64,000 bases of DNA from Thermoplasmata archaeon. Lineage in GTDB: Archaea; Thermoplasmatota; Thermoplasmata; Lutacidiplasmatales; UBA184. The translations under genes were made by a program, and so were the position numbers. Shown in pieces: positions 18,331 to 26,006 of the stretch; within the stretch, counting starts at the first letter, position 1, and each line of letters opens with the position of its first letter. Location: the NCBI GenBank assembly GCA_021816865.1, contig JAKAWX010000005.1:1-64000 (forward strand), written 5' to 3'. The notes below the pieces were generated by a model. The model was not told the origin of the DNA. It saw only the letters and a program-made list of their open reading frames with translations, and made no database searches.

Positions 18331-18666
18331 TCATCTCCTCGAGGAAGCGGAACCGTGCGGCTGCGTTCCTCGCCTCGAGGTTCCAGTCCCGCGGGCGGGA
18401 CCTCCCGATGAGCGGGCGAGGTCGGGCCACTCCCGACGAACCTCGGCGAGGGTCCGTAGCACCCGAGCCGGGTCGAGCTCCCTCCTCGCGCTCCAGAGCT
18501 TCGCGACCGACAGGAGCCTCACCAGTCGCTCGTCGAGTCCCTTGCGGCCGTAGCCCATCCTGTCGTAGGGATCGCGCTCGGCCGCTCGCTGTTGGGTCGC
18601 CCGTATCTTCTCGGCGAGCGCTTCCTCGACCCGCAGGCCCGGGGTCTCGAACGGCGGGAAGGGCAA
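18331..18666 (-). pseudogene. AbiEii-type nucleotidyltransferase toxin remnant (C-terminal part)
   Basis: About 111 residues that match the C-terminal helical part of AbiEii/AbiGii-type toxins: VEEALAEKIRATQQRAAERD, then a DERLVRLLSVAKLWSARREL stretch and a predicted helix with EVRREWPDL. The catalytic N-terminal nucleotidyltransferase half is missing. The frame is closed by a TAG only 30 bases above the TTG at 18666, and the next gene upstream is the toxin at 18834. No AbiEi-like antitoxin is present. It is most simply a decayed abortive-infection gene. Confidence 0.55.
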
Positions 18667-18833
18667 CGACCGAAAGTGGGGCTGCGGGAGCGGTCTCTAG
18701 CGGGCCGGAGGGAGGAACGGGGTCCCCGGTAGCCCACGTCGAGTCGGAACGGCGCAACGATACTTATCGAAGCGACCTCCTTCAGGCCGTTCGAGATCTC
18801 CCGCGGCTTGACCGCGACGCCCGGAGGGAGGGA

Positions 18834-19136
18834 TCAGCGGTGCAGCCGGTCGGTCTGACGTAGCCGTGCGTAGAAGCCTTCCCTGGGGCCGAAACCGTAG
18901 ATCATGAGAGTCGTGCCTTCGACCGAGTAGTACATTCGGACGCGCCGAAAGGAGGTCAACCGAAGTCGCCACAGACCCGGATGTCCCGACAGTTCCTTTA
19001 CCCAGTAGCCCGGCCCGGACCGATGCGGCTGGTACATCAGCCCGCGGATGGCGTAGAGGAGTTCCTCCCGGATTCCTGGGGGGAGTCTCGCGAACTCCTC
19101 CTTGGCTTTCGCATGGGGAACGTAGCGGAGGGGCAC
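18834..19136 (-). CDS. RelE/ParE-family toxin
   Basis: A 100-residue toxin of the RelE/ParE superfamily: an N-terminal helix pair (AKEEFARLPPGIREELLYAI), the central strands WRLRLTSFRRVRMYY and the C-terminal strand LMIYGFGPREGFY. RelE members cut mRNA on the ribosome and ParE members poison gyrase; the sequence does not decide which. The GTG start at 19136 lies 3 bases after the stop of the antitoxin frame, so translation is coupled. Family members are usually neutralised by the partner made from the same transcript. Confidence 0.85.
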   Translation of the reverse strand: MPLRYVPHAKAKEEFARLPPGIREELLYAIRGLMYQPHRSGPGYWVKELSGHPGLWRLRLTSFRRVRMYYSVEGTTLMIYGFGPREGFYARLRQTDRLHR

Positions 19137-19139
19137 TGG

Positions 19140-19373
19140 TCATGTCCCCTTACGGAGGAGCTCCTCGTGCACCCGGTCGAGCTCGCCCGCGGGGAGCCAG
19201 CGGCCCTTCTTTCTGCGTTTCTCGAGTTCGGCCAGCCACTCGGGGGGGTCATAGTCGTCGAGCAACTCGATCAGGAACTCATCCCACGTCTTGGAGCCGG
19301 TCTTCTTCGCCCGCAGTTCCCGTAGCACGTCGGAGTGGACCGGGATACTCGTCATACGTCCTGCGTTCATTGG
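19140..19373 (-). CDS. Antitoxin partner of the RelE/ParE toxin
   Basis: A 77-residue protein with a ribbon-helix-helix-like N-terminus (the part starting TSIPVHSDVLRELRAKK) followed by an acidic WDEFLIELLDDYD helix and a basic tail. The layout resembles VapB-type antitoxins. The first ATG (19373) is about 25 bases downstream of the TATA-like TTATAATTATC, so transcription would be leaderless from it. ATGs at 19367 and 19355 are in frame, and the latter starts exactly at the conserved domain. A longer open frame to 19541 crosses the promoter and is not likely used. Confidence 0.8.
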   Translation of the reverse strand, partial: PMNAGRMTSIPVHSDVLRELRAKKTGSKTWDEFLIELLDDYDPPEWLAELEKRRKKGRWLPAGELDRVHEELLRKGT

Positions 19374-19389
19374 CATCGTAATGGTCGCA

Positions 19390-19403
19390 ATGATAATTAT
19401 AAT
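19390..19403 (-). promoter_or_regulatory. AT-rich promoter of the toxin-antitoxin operon
   Basis: GATTATAATTATCA on the minus strand, a rare AT-only island here. It sits about 25 bases before the first possible antitoxin ATG. Antitoxins of this class commonly repress such promoters, though no operator repeat is obvious. Confidence 0.6.
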
Positions 19404-19537
19404 CTTGGAGGGGGCGTCACGGTTCCGACCGAACCAACGCCCGAGCCCTCGCTCGACGGCTCCCTGCGTGAATGTCGCGTTACGCGTCCTCCCAACGATG
19501 ATGTCGACCGACCCGGGGGTCGTCGGCGCCCGCACCG

Positions 19538-20059
19538 TCACTCCCGTGCGGAACGGGGAAGACCGGCGGGCGCGGACGTTCGAGGACCCGCACGTGCGTG
19601 TGCTCGAGCCGCGGTCTCAATGTCCGGTAAGGATCGCCGGCCCGCGGGAGCTCCTCTCGGATCCACGACCGCGACGCGGTGACCGTTGTCCTCGAGGAAA
19701 TCTCCGAGCCAGACCCCCATCGCGCCGGCCCCACCGACTATCGCGATGTCGAACGTGGACTCCGGCTCGGGCGGTCGGCCCCGCAGGACCTCTTCCTGAA
19801 TCCGCAGCGACTCCTCGATGATCCACTGCGCCAGGGCCTCCGAACGGCCCGGCGGGACCCCCCACGAATCGAGCCGTTCCCGCCAACGAGCGATGACGTT
19901 GCTTTCCACGGAGTACTCTCGGAGCGCACGGCCGGTCTCCGCCTTCGCGGCACCGATCCGCTGGGCCAACCGGAACCGCCGATCCAGAGCGTCGAGCATA
20001 GCGACGTCGGCCTCCCTCACTTCGGAGCGCAGACCGTCGAGTCGATCTCCGGCGAACAT
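19538..20059 (-). pseudogene. Chorismate mutase-prephenate dehydrogenase gene truncated after the first NAD loop
   Basis: Residues 1-95 form a full AroQ-type chorismate mutase (conserved Arg residues in RRFRLAQRIGAAKAETG and a C-terminal helix ending IIEESLRIQEEVLRG). From about 103 the prephenate dehydrogenase begins with FDIAIVGGAGAMGVWLGDFL and a VVDPRG strand. It then turns into Ala/Arg/Pro-rich residues and stops at 173. The usual remaining 200 or more residues are not recognisable in the other frames downstream, where the toxin-antitoxin promoter begins. The mutase domain may still work. The gene could instead be read as an active single-domain enzyme with a tail. Confidence 0.6.
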
Positions 20060-20080
20060 CCGGCGACCGGACTCGGGACC

Positions 20081-20108
20081 GGTACATAAGCCATGCTAAG
20101 CTATAGCA
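20081..20108 (-). promoter_or_regulatory. Promoter region with TATA-like GGCTTATGTACC and a small inverted repeat
   Basis: On the minus strand a TATA-like GGCTTATGTACC lies about 28 bases before the ATG at 20059. Above it, at 20094-20108, TGCTA and TAGCA form a perfect 5-base inverted repeat around 5 bases, which overlaps another TATA-like GCTATAGC. It is short enough to be chance. Confidence 0.35.
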
Positions 20109-20114
20109 CGGGTC

Positions 20115-20354
20115 CGTTCACGACCGGGGCGCGACCTGTCGTCGCCGGGCCGGAGGGCCTCCTGCTTGCCGCCGTCTGGGCGGCCCACGGCACGATTGAT
20201 CTGCCACCGCAGCCCCGCGGAATCCCGTCGTGCCATGGGGCGACCGCTCCCCCCCAGGGGTAATCGGTGGGTAACGGAGAGACGCTTGATCCCCGCGGGG
20301 GCCCAAGCGCATCCCCTTCGGGTCGACTCCCGCACGGAACGCGGAGCAGAGGGA
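20115..20354 (+). other. Intergenic stretch between divergent genes
   Basis: Roughly 240 bases with no recognised gene, repeat or RNA. Its right edge joins the TATA-like GCTTAATC of the cyclase gene. Confidence 0.4.
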
Positions 20355-20363
20355 GCTTAATCT
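20355..20363 (+). promoter_or_regulatory. TATA-like box of the cyclase gene
   Basis: GCTTAATCT, centred about 26 bases before the GTG at 20385, so the message would begin at or next to the start codon. Confidence 0.45.
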
Positions 20364-20384
20364 AACCGAACCGGTCCCCGGGTC

Positions 20385-22322
20385 GTGCCCTCCGTCCGTC
20401 GCCTTTCCGCCATCATGTTCACGGACACGGTCGGTTCGACGGCGGCCGCACAGGCCAACGAAGCGCTGGCTCTCCAGCTTTGGGACGAACAGGCCGGGCT
20501 GCTTCGTCCCCTCTTCGGGGCGTATCAGGGACGCGAGATCAAATCCCTCGGCGACGGGTTCCTGGTCGAATTCGAGAGCGCCCTGCGGGCCGTCCAGTGC
20601 GCGATCGACATTCAGCAACGTGTGCACGAACGCAACTCGCAACCCGGCGTGGCGCCCCTGCGGCTTCGCATCGGGGTGCACCTCGGGGACGTCGAACAAC
20701 GCGAGTCCGACATCTTCGGAGACGCGGTGAACGTCGCCTCCCGCATCCAGCCGCTCGCGGTCCCGGGGGGAGTCTGCATCTCGGGGGAAGTGTTCAGTCA
20801 GGTCCGGAACAAGATCCCCAACAAGTTCGAGAAGCTTCCGCCGACCGTGCTGAAAGGCGTGGAAGCCCCGATGGACATCTACCGCGTCGTGCTCGCTTCG
20901 GCGGCCTTCGAGGTTCCCCCCGCCCGGCCGGGACCTCGTCGCCTGGCCGTTCTTCCGTTCGCCAACATCAGCCCCGACCCGAAGGACGAGTACTTTGCCG
21001 ATGGCCTCACGGAGGAGATCATCACGGTGCTCTCGCAGCTCCGAGAGCTTCGTGTGATCGCCCGGACGTCCGTGGCGCGGTACCGATCCACCACCAAATC
21101 GGTCGCCGAGATCGGCGCCGAACTGGGCGTGGACGTGCTCCTGGAAGGCAGCGTTCGGAAGGCCGGTGACGAGCTCCGGATCACGGCGCAACTCATCGAC
21201 GTCACCACGCAGGAGCCCGCATGGGCGAGCACCTACGACCGGAAGCTCGAGAAGGTCTTCGTCGTACAGGCGGAGATCGCAAAGCAGGTGACGGAAGCGC
21301 TGAAGGTCGAGCTCGGAGCGAACGAAACCGCCCGCCTCGCCCACCGGCCGTTTCCGCGCCCGGAGTCGTACCTCGAGCTCCTGCAGGGCCGCACGAGCAT
21401 GCACGGCATAGCGGAAGCCGACCTGAGAGCCGCGAAGGATCACTTCGAGCAGGCGATCCGCCTGGACGACCGCAACGCCGCGGCCCACGCCGGTCTCGCC
21501 GATGTACATCGGTTGCTCGGAAGCGTCTACCGCCACCTACCGAAGGCGGAGTGGGAGGCCGCGAGCCGAAAAAGCGCCGCGAGGGCCATCGAGCTCGACC
21601 CGGACCTCGCGGAGGCCCACTCCTCGTTCGCGTGGGTCCTGTGGGACGATTTCGAGTTCACGGCTTCGGAGAACGAGCTCAAGCGGGCGCTCTCGCTCAA
21701 TCCGAACCTCGCCTGGGCGCGAGGGTTGTATGGGAGCGTGCTCGCGGACGAGGGTCGCTCGGAGGAGGCCCTGCACGAATTCACGCTCACCGAACAGCTC
21801 GACCCCCTCTCCACCCTCTTCCTGAGCGAGAAGTTCAACCTCCTGGTCGGACTGCGGCGGCTCGACGAGGCCCGGGCCACGCTCGAGAAGCTCGGCCGGG
21901 CCGAGGATTCCGGTATCCTCTATCACAACTGCTGGGCCACCCTCGGCATCGCCCTCGGCGACCGGGACCGGGTCCGGCAGGAGCTCGACTGGCTGAACGC
22001 GAGCCTACCGGGTCGGCCGGACGGTACGACGGCCTACGCGATGTACGCCGCTTGGACCGGCGATGCCGCGCGCGCGCGGGAACTGCTCGGGCCTATCGAG
22101 GCGCTCCCGGAGGAGGACCGGCCCTACACCTCGATCGCGGTCACCTACGCCCTGATGGGGGACCTCGACGGTTGCTTCCGCTCGCTGAACCGGGCCGTCG
22201 AGGCGAAGCGCTTCAGCCCCCGCCAGTGGCGGATCGATCCGCTTTGGGCCAAGCTGAGGAGCGACCCAAGATTCGAGGTACTGCTGAAAAAGGCGAACCT
22301 GGAGCCACCGCGATCGTCGTGA
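20385..22322 (+). CDS. Class III adenylate cyclase fused to TolB/FlgO-like domain and TPR repeats
   Basis: A 645-residue cytoplasmic protein. The class III cyclase domain (1-170) has the metal Asp14 and Asp57, the base-selecting Lys53 and Asp113, and the transition-state Asn116 and Arg120, so it should make cAMP. A TolB/FlgO-like domain (185-310) starts RRLAVLPFANISPDPKDEYF. TPR repeats (about 330-640) follow with motifs such as AHAGLADVHRLLGS and AWVLWDDF. It starts at the GTG at 20385, close to leaderless. This order is common in bacterial cyclases, notably in rhizobia, and seems unusual in archaea, so transfer from bacteria is likely. No cAMP receptor is visible nearby. Confidence 0.9.
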   Translation: MPSVRRLSAIMFTDTVGSTAAAQANEALALQLWDEQAGLLRPLFGAYQGREIKSLGDGFLVEFESALRAVQCAIDIQQRVHERNSQPGVAPLRLRIGVHLGDVEQRESDIFGDAVNVASRIQPLAVPGGVCISGEVFSQVRNKIPNKFEKLPPTVLKGVEAPMDIYRVVLASAAFEVPPARPGPRRLAVLPFANISPDPKDEYFADGLTEEIITVLSQLRELRVIARTSVARYRSTTKSVAEIGAELGVDVLLEGSVRKAGDELRITAQLIDVTTQEPAWASTYDRKLEKVFVVQAEIAKQVTEALKVELGANETARLAHRPFPRPESYLELLQGRTSMHGIAEADLRAAKDHFEQAIRLDDRNAAAHAGLADVHRLLGSVYRHLPKAEWEAASRKSAARAIELDPDLAEAHSSFAWVLWDDFEFTASENELKRALSLNPNLAWARGLYGSVLADEGRSEEALHEFTLTEQLDPLSTLFLSEKFNLLVGLRRLDEARATLEKLGRAEDSGILYHNCWATLGIALGDRDRVRQELDWLNASLPGRPDGTTAYAMYAAWTGDAARARELLGPIEALPEEDRPYTSIAVTYALMGDLDGCFRSLNRAVEAKRFSPRQWRIDPLWAKLRSDPRFEVLLKKANLEPPRSS

Positions 22323-22420
22323 CGTGAACCCCCATCGCCGGGACCGGCCCGTGCGACCGGGAGGACGAGCCCCGTCCCCACCGTGGTGCCGGCCCCGTAT
22401 CGTGCGATCGCGGCGTGCGA

Positions 22421-22633
22421 CTACTTGGACTCCTCCGACGCGGGTTCCGCCCACTCGCGCATCGGTGTCCGTCGGACCCCCGCCACGCGCGCCAGCGCAT
22501 TCTTCGTCCCCTCTTTGGCCAAGCGGGGGGCGTGCGCCACGTCCGTTTCCACGTCCTTGCCGATCCCCTCGAGCGCGCGACCCAGGTCTCTCAGATGCTC
22601 TCGGATCCGTGGTCCCTCCGTCTCGTCGGTCAT
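22421..22633 (-). CDS. Small helical protein (hypothetical, 70 aa)
   Basis: A 70-residue acidic/basic amphipathic protein with one long predicted helix, RIREHLRDLGRALEGIGKDV, and a second helix with a similar Ala/Lys pattern. It has no cysteine and no membrane segment. The ATG at 22633 sits downstream of the T-rich TATCTCAAGGTTTTTGG, which may be its promoter. The amino acid balance is unlike that of surrounding shadow frames. It has no family I recognise. A longer frame upstream is Arg/Pro-rich and likely noncoding. Confidence 0.55.
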   Translation of the reverse strand: MTDETEGPRIREHLRDLGRALEGIGKDVETDVAHAPRLAKEGTKNALARVAGVRRTPMREWAEPASEESK

Positions 22634-23034
22634 GGTCCCTCGACCGCGTCTCGGGCGTTCCGGTCCAAAAACCTTGAGATACTCGGGAAACAGGATCCGG
22701 CGATGCCCGTGGGAAGGCGTAGGGCGTCCCCGCGCAGGAGGGGGGAGGTTTGGTGTCCTCCCGCACCGGGAATCGACGGGAGCGCGGCCGGAGCCGGGGC
22801 TCCCGCCCTTTCCGTGCGGAGGACTACGAAGCCCACCGCGGGACCCTCCCGCACCGCGCCGCGCGGCCGAGCCGCCGTCCGGGGTACGAGCGCTCGCATC
22901 GGGCGAAAGGGCCAGAACGGACCGGAGCTCGAGACCGGGTCCGAGGAGTAGACGGATGCTCGGCCCGTCCGTCGGCCTCCAAGACGGCGGTCCGCCCGAA
23001 GACGACGCTTCGCGGGTCCTCCGTTCCTTGCCGG
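22634..23034 (+). other. Intergenic stretch, no gene seen
   Basis: About 400 bases between the small helical protein and the methyltransferase, both on the minus strand. The upper 60 bases hold the T-rich candidate promoter. Otherwise nothing is recognised. Confidence 0.4.
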
Positions 23035-23826
23035 TCAACGGACGGTGGGGACGGTCGAGGGCGTGCTCTCCTCGGCCGGCACCGGTCCCAGGTCGACCAG
23101 CCGGACGGCCGCGCGGCCGAAGAACGGGGTGACCGCGATGAACTCGTGCCGCAGCGTCTTCGTGGGAAAGAGTTCCACGAGCGCGCGGTACTCGCCGTTT
23201 TGGTGCCACCCGGGGTAGTTGAACAGCTCGTCGAAGAGGAGGATCGATCCTCCTCGCAGGCGCCCTTCCTTCAGCAGCGTGGACAAGACGAACCGGGTCG
23301 AGGAGTAGAGGTCGCAGTCGATGTGGACGAACGCGGCCGCTCGCTCGTGGTGGCGAAGGAAAGGCACCAGGGTTTCCTCGAACCGGCCTTCCACGAGGGT
23401 CACGTTCGGTTCTACGCGCGGGAGCTCGGACTGAGCGTACTCGCCCGCTCCGACGCCGGTTCGCCAGGGTTCCGGTAGCCCCTCGAAGGTGTCGAATCCG
23501 TAGAGCCTTGCCTCGGGGATCCGCCGACGGAGGCTCCGGGCGATCTGGTTGGTGGACAATCCCCCGGCCACTCCGAACTCAAGGTAGAGACCGGAGGGAG
23601 CAGCCTGACCCACCGTCCAGTCGCGTATCAGATACGGCGAAGCCAGCCGTGCGACCGTCGGGGGAAGCCGCCAGACGAACTCCGTGGCCCGGAGCCTCGA
23701 GTCGAAATCTTCTCCCTGTCCGTAGGCGTAGGGATGGAACAGGGCCAGGAGAGGGTCTCGCACCGGAGCGAGCGGGTTCAAGGTCGACCAGACTCTGTCG
23801 ATCGCCCGGTTGGCACGGTCGTCCAT
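23035..23826 (-). CDS. TylF/MycF-type class I methyltransferase
   Basis: A 263-residue SAM-dependent methyltransferase. The SAM site is YLEFGVAGGLSTNQIA (about 80-95). An acidic VHIDCDLYSSTRFVL strand (about 165) and LFDELFNYPGW (about 199) follow, corresponding to the metal-binding Asp positions of TylF/MycF macrocin O-methyltransferases. Related proteins also methylate sugar hydroxyls in glycans and lipooligosaccharides. There is no neighbouring antibiotic or sugar cluster, so a surface-glycan substrate is more plausible than a macrolide. It starts at the ATG at 23826. Confidence 0.85.
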   Translation of the reverse strand: MDDRANRAIDRVWSTLNPLAPVRDPLLALFHPYAYGQGEDFDSRLRATEFVWRLPPTVARLASPYLIRDWTVGQAAPSGLYLEFGVAGGLSTNQIARSLRRRIPEARLYGFDTFEGLPEPWRTGVGAGEYAQSELPRVEPNVTLVEGRFEETLVPFLRHHERAAAFVHIDCDLYSSTRFVLSTLLKEGRLRGGSILLFDELFNYPGWHQNGEYRALVELFPTKTLRHEFIAVTPFFGRAAVRLVDLGPVPAEESTPSTVPTVR

Positions 23827-24233
23827 CGGGTGCTCGGGCCCTCACGAGCGTACCCGGCGCGGCGCTAAAGGGTTCCCCCGGGACGGCCCCACCGGGTCGG
23901 AGCCGAATAGACGCCGGGAAACCACGAAACCCCGAGATACGGCCAGGATCGGGCACGGATGGCGCTCGATGGCCCGACCTCAGTCCGAGATCGCTCCCCG
24001 TCCCCCCGCAGATACCTACCTGGGCGGACTTCGCCGAATCCATGGCCTCGGGCCGGGACCTCCGCGGGCGCCCCCGGGTCGCTGCTCGCTGGCACGCGGA
24101 CCCTCTTCCTCGCCCGATTTCCCAAAGAGGTCCCGATACGGACCGGATTCTCCGTCGCCCCCTACCACGGTTCACCTGGCGGCAGTTCTTGGCTGGGGGG
24201 TCCCGGGCCACGAACCCGCCGAGCCGCAGCGTC
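23827..24233 (+). other. Intergenic stretch, no gene seen
   Basis: About 400 bases upstream of the DUF1059 gene, with Arg/Pro-rich shadow frames only. It may hold the promoter of the methyltransferase, but no clear TATA box was found. Confidence 0.4.
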
Positions 24234-24234
24234 A

Positions 24235-24242
24235 GTTATGTA
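24235..24242 (+). promoter_or_regulatory. TATA-like box of the DUF1059 gene
   Basis: GTTATGTA, about 30 bases before the ATG at 24270. Confidence 0.4.
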
Positions 24243-24269
24243 CTGTCGGGCCCTGTCGCCACGGGAACC

Positions 24270-24443
24270 ATGGCGAGCTTCAAGTGCGCGGACATCGGGA
24301 TGGCGTGTGGCTTTGAGGTGAAGGGAGCGAAGGATGCGGGCGAAGTGATGACGATCGCGGCGGCCCACGCGAAGTCCTCCCACGGCATCAGCAACCCTCC
24401 GCCCGACCTCGTGGCCAAGCTGCAGAAGGCCATCAAGGCCTGA
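24270..24443 (+). CDS. DUF1059 family small protein (57 aa)
   Basis: A 57-residue protein beginning MASFKCADIGMACGFEVKG, with a later AAHAKSSHGI. Cys6, Cys13, His30 and His35 sit as in DUF1059 proteins, which may bind a metal through Cys2His2, but the function of the family is unknown. The size is exactly that of the family. The start at 24270 follows the TATA-like GTTATGTA, so the message has little or no leader. There is no operon partner. Confidence 0.85.
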   Translation: MASFKCADIGMACGFEVKGAKDAGEVMTIAAAHAKSSHGISNPPPDLVAKLQKAIKA

Positions 24444-24904
24444 ACGCGGAATCCCATCCGATCGACCCCATCCTCCGACCGGCCCGCGTACGGTCTTCGG
24501 GGCCTACGGTCGAAGGGCCGGTCCGACCGCCCAACGCGTCGGATCGCCGGCGCGGGCGATCTCCGCCGGTAAGGTCGACGGGTACGAAGGTCGGGGTCCC
24601 GCCGACCCGAGCGGGCTACGCTGCGCCGCACGTCGCGAGCACCGTCGTGATGGCGAGCCGCACGCCCGCGCGGCCGGGTCGAGCCCGGTGTCCGAGCCGC
24701 GCCAGCACCGCCGGGCCCCGAAGGCGGCGCAACCGACGGGCCCGAACGCAAGGGCGGTCCCGATGCGGACGGTCGAACTACGGCCCGAGAGGATGACTCC
24801 GGGGTGGGGGCCGCCCATCGCCATGGAGTCGCTCACGGTCGACCTCCACGACCGCTCTCGGTGGACGAGAGCAAAGCAAATACCCCGCGACCCTTCCGGC
24901 GTTC
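24444..24904 (+). other. Intergenic stretch, no gene seen
   Basis: About 460 bases. Only GC-rich shadow frames are present. A TATA-like CAAATACCC at about 24877 belongs to the zinc-ribbon gene that follows. Confidence 0.4.
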
Positions 24905-25252
24905 GTGCCGGGATACAGGCGACCGTGCCGGTTCTGCGGCCAGCTCGTTGACGAGAACTCCACGGCATGTCCTTTCTGCCACCGGGGTCACCCCCTGCAA
25001 ATGGTCTGCCCGTACTGTTTCGCCCCCGTTCAGCCGGCTTGGACCGTGTGCAACACCTGCTCGAAGCCGCTCTCCGCGCCGTGCCCGCATTGCGGGGCTC
25101 CCGCGGGACCGGACGACGACATTTGCGCCAAGTGCCGTGCGGTCGTCCGATACCGCTGCCCGGCGTGCGCGGCCGTCGTCGCTCCGTCGGTGAAGCGGTG
25201 CGAGCGCTGCGGAGCGAAGCTGAAGGAGTTCTGGAAGTCGCAGGGCCTCTGA
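24905..25252 (+). CDS. Four-module zinc-ribbon protein
   Basis: A 115-residue protein made almost entirely of CxxC knuckles: CRFC, CPFC, CPYC, CNTC, CPHC, CAKC, CPAC and CERC, enough for four tandem zinc ribbons. It has no catalytic domain and no membrane helix. It starts with a GTG at 24905, about 28 bases below the TATA-like CAAATACCC, so it is leaderless or nearly so. Such double zinc-ribbon proteins usually mediate protein or nucleic-acid contacts. It leads a group of three zinc-ribbon genes and may act with them. Confidence 0.8.
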   Translation: MPGYRRPCRFCGQLVDENSTACPFCHRGHPLQMVCPYCFAPVQPAWTVCNTCSKPLSAPCPHCGAPAGPDDDICAKCRAVVRYRCPACAAVVAPSVKRCERCGAKLKEFWKSQGL

Positions 25253-25275
25253 GATTCTCGGGCCCCGGACTCCGG

Positions 25276-25283
25276 GATTTAAG
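25276..25283 (+). promoter_or_regulatory. TATA box of the second zinc-ribbon gene
   Basis: GATTTAAG, about 35 bases before the ATG at 25314. The second and third zinc-ribbon genes may thus be transcribed apart from the first. Confidence 0.5.
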
Positions 25284-25313
25284 AGGGGGAACCCATCTCC
25301 CGCCGGAGAGTAC

Positions 25314-25994
25314 ATGGCGCTCCTCGACCACCCCAAGAACGTCGATGACCTGAGCGGCGACCGCGGGTTCCAGTGGAAGTTCCACTGCGACGTCTGCGGG
25401 TCCGGATACGACACGACCTTCATTCCGTCGAAGAGCCAGGCCTCGGCGCGCCGTCTGGGGTTCCTCAGCTCCGGTCTCTCCTCTCTCGGGAGCGTCGCGT
25501 CCGGGCTCGCCGGCAATGCCGGTGGAGGGCTCTACGGTGCCGGTCAGGCGGCCGGGGCCGCGAGCCAGTTCCGGGGGATGTCCGCCGACTGGCATCGGGA
25601 GCACGACAACGCGTTCCTGCAGGCCGTCAACGAGGCGAAGGTCCACTTCAAAAAGTGCCCGAAGTGCAAGAACTACGTCTGTGCCGACGACTGGAACGAC
25701 GAAGCCGGCCTCTGCACGACCGACGCGCCCTCGCTAGTGGCCGAAATGCAGGCCGCCAAGGCCCAGGCGCGCGTCGAGCAAATGCAGGAGGCGGTGAAGA
25801 AGCAGGCCCTCTTCGACGGGGACACCGCGACCGACCGCTCGACGCTCTGCCCCACGTGCGGGAAGCCGTCCGGGGCGGCGAAGTTCTGTCAGAACTGTGG
25901 CGCCCCGCTCGGCTTCAGGATCTGTCCGAAATGCCAGCACCAGAATCCTCCCACCGTCAACTTCTGCGGCGAGTGCGGAACGAAGCTCGGCTGA
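25314..25994 (+). CDS. Zinc-ribbon protein with Gly/Ala-rich middle
   Basis: A 226-residue protein with an N-terminal CDVCGSGYDT (Cys25, Cys28) whose partners appear to be KKCPKCKNYVC after residue 110. Between them lies a Gly/Ala/Ser-rich stretch of about 35 residues (48-85), weakly hydrophobic and possibly membrane-touching. The C-terminal 60 residues hold two more ribbons (CPTC/CQNC and CPKC/CGEC). It starts at the ATG at 25314 below GATTTAAG. The third gene follows after 12 bases, so the two are likely co-transcribed. Function is unknown. Confidence 0.8.
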   Translation: MALLDHPKNVDDLSGDRGFQWKFHCDVCGSGYDTTFIPSKSQASARRLGFLSSGLSSLGSVASGLAGNAGGGLYGAGQAAGAASQFRGMSADWHREHDNAFLQAVNEAKVHFKKCPKCKNYVCADDWNDEAGLCTTDAPSLVAEMQAAKAQARVEQMQEAVKKQALFDGDTATDRSTLCPTCGKPSGAAKFCQNCGAPLGFRICPKCQHQNPPTVNFCGECGTKLG

Positions 25995-26006
25995 CCGGGG
26001 CGGACC

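Noticed and set aside
20094-20108. Inverted repeat TGCTA/TAGCA above the truncated mutase gene
   Set aside because: Only five paired bases and no second copy were noticed, so it is listed with the promoter but not as a separate operator.
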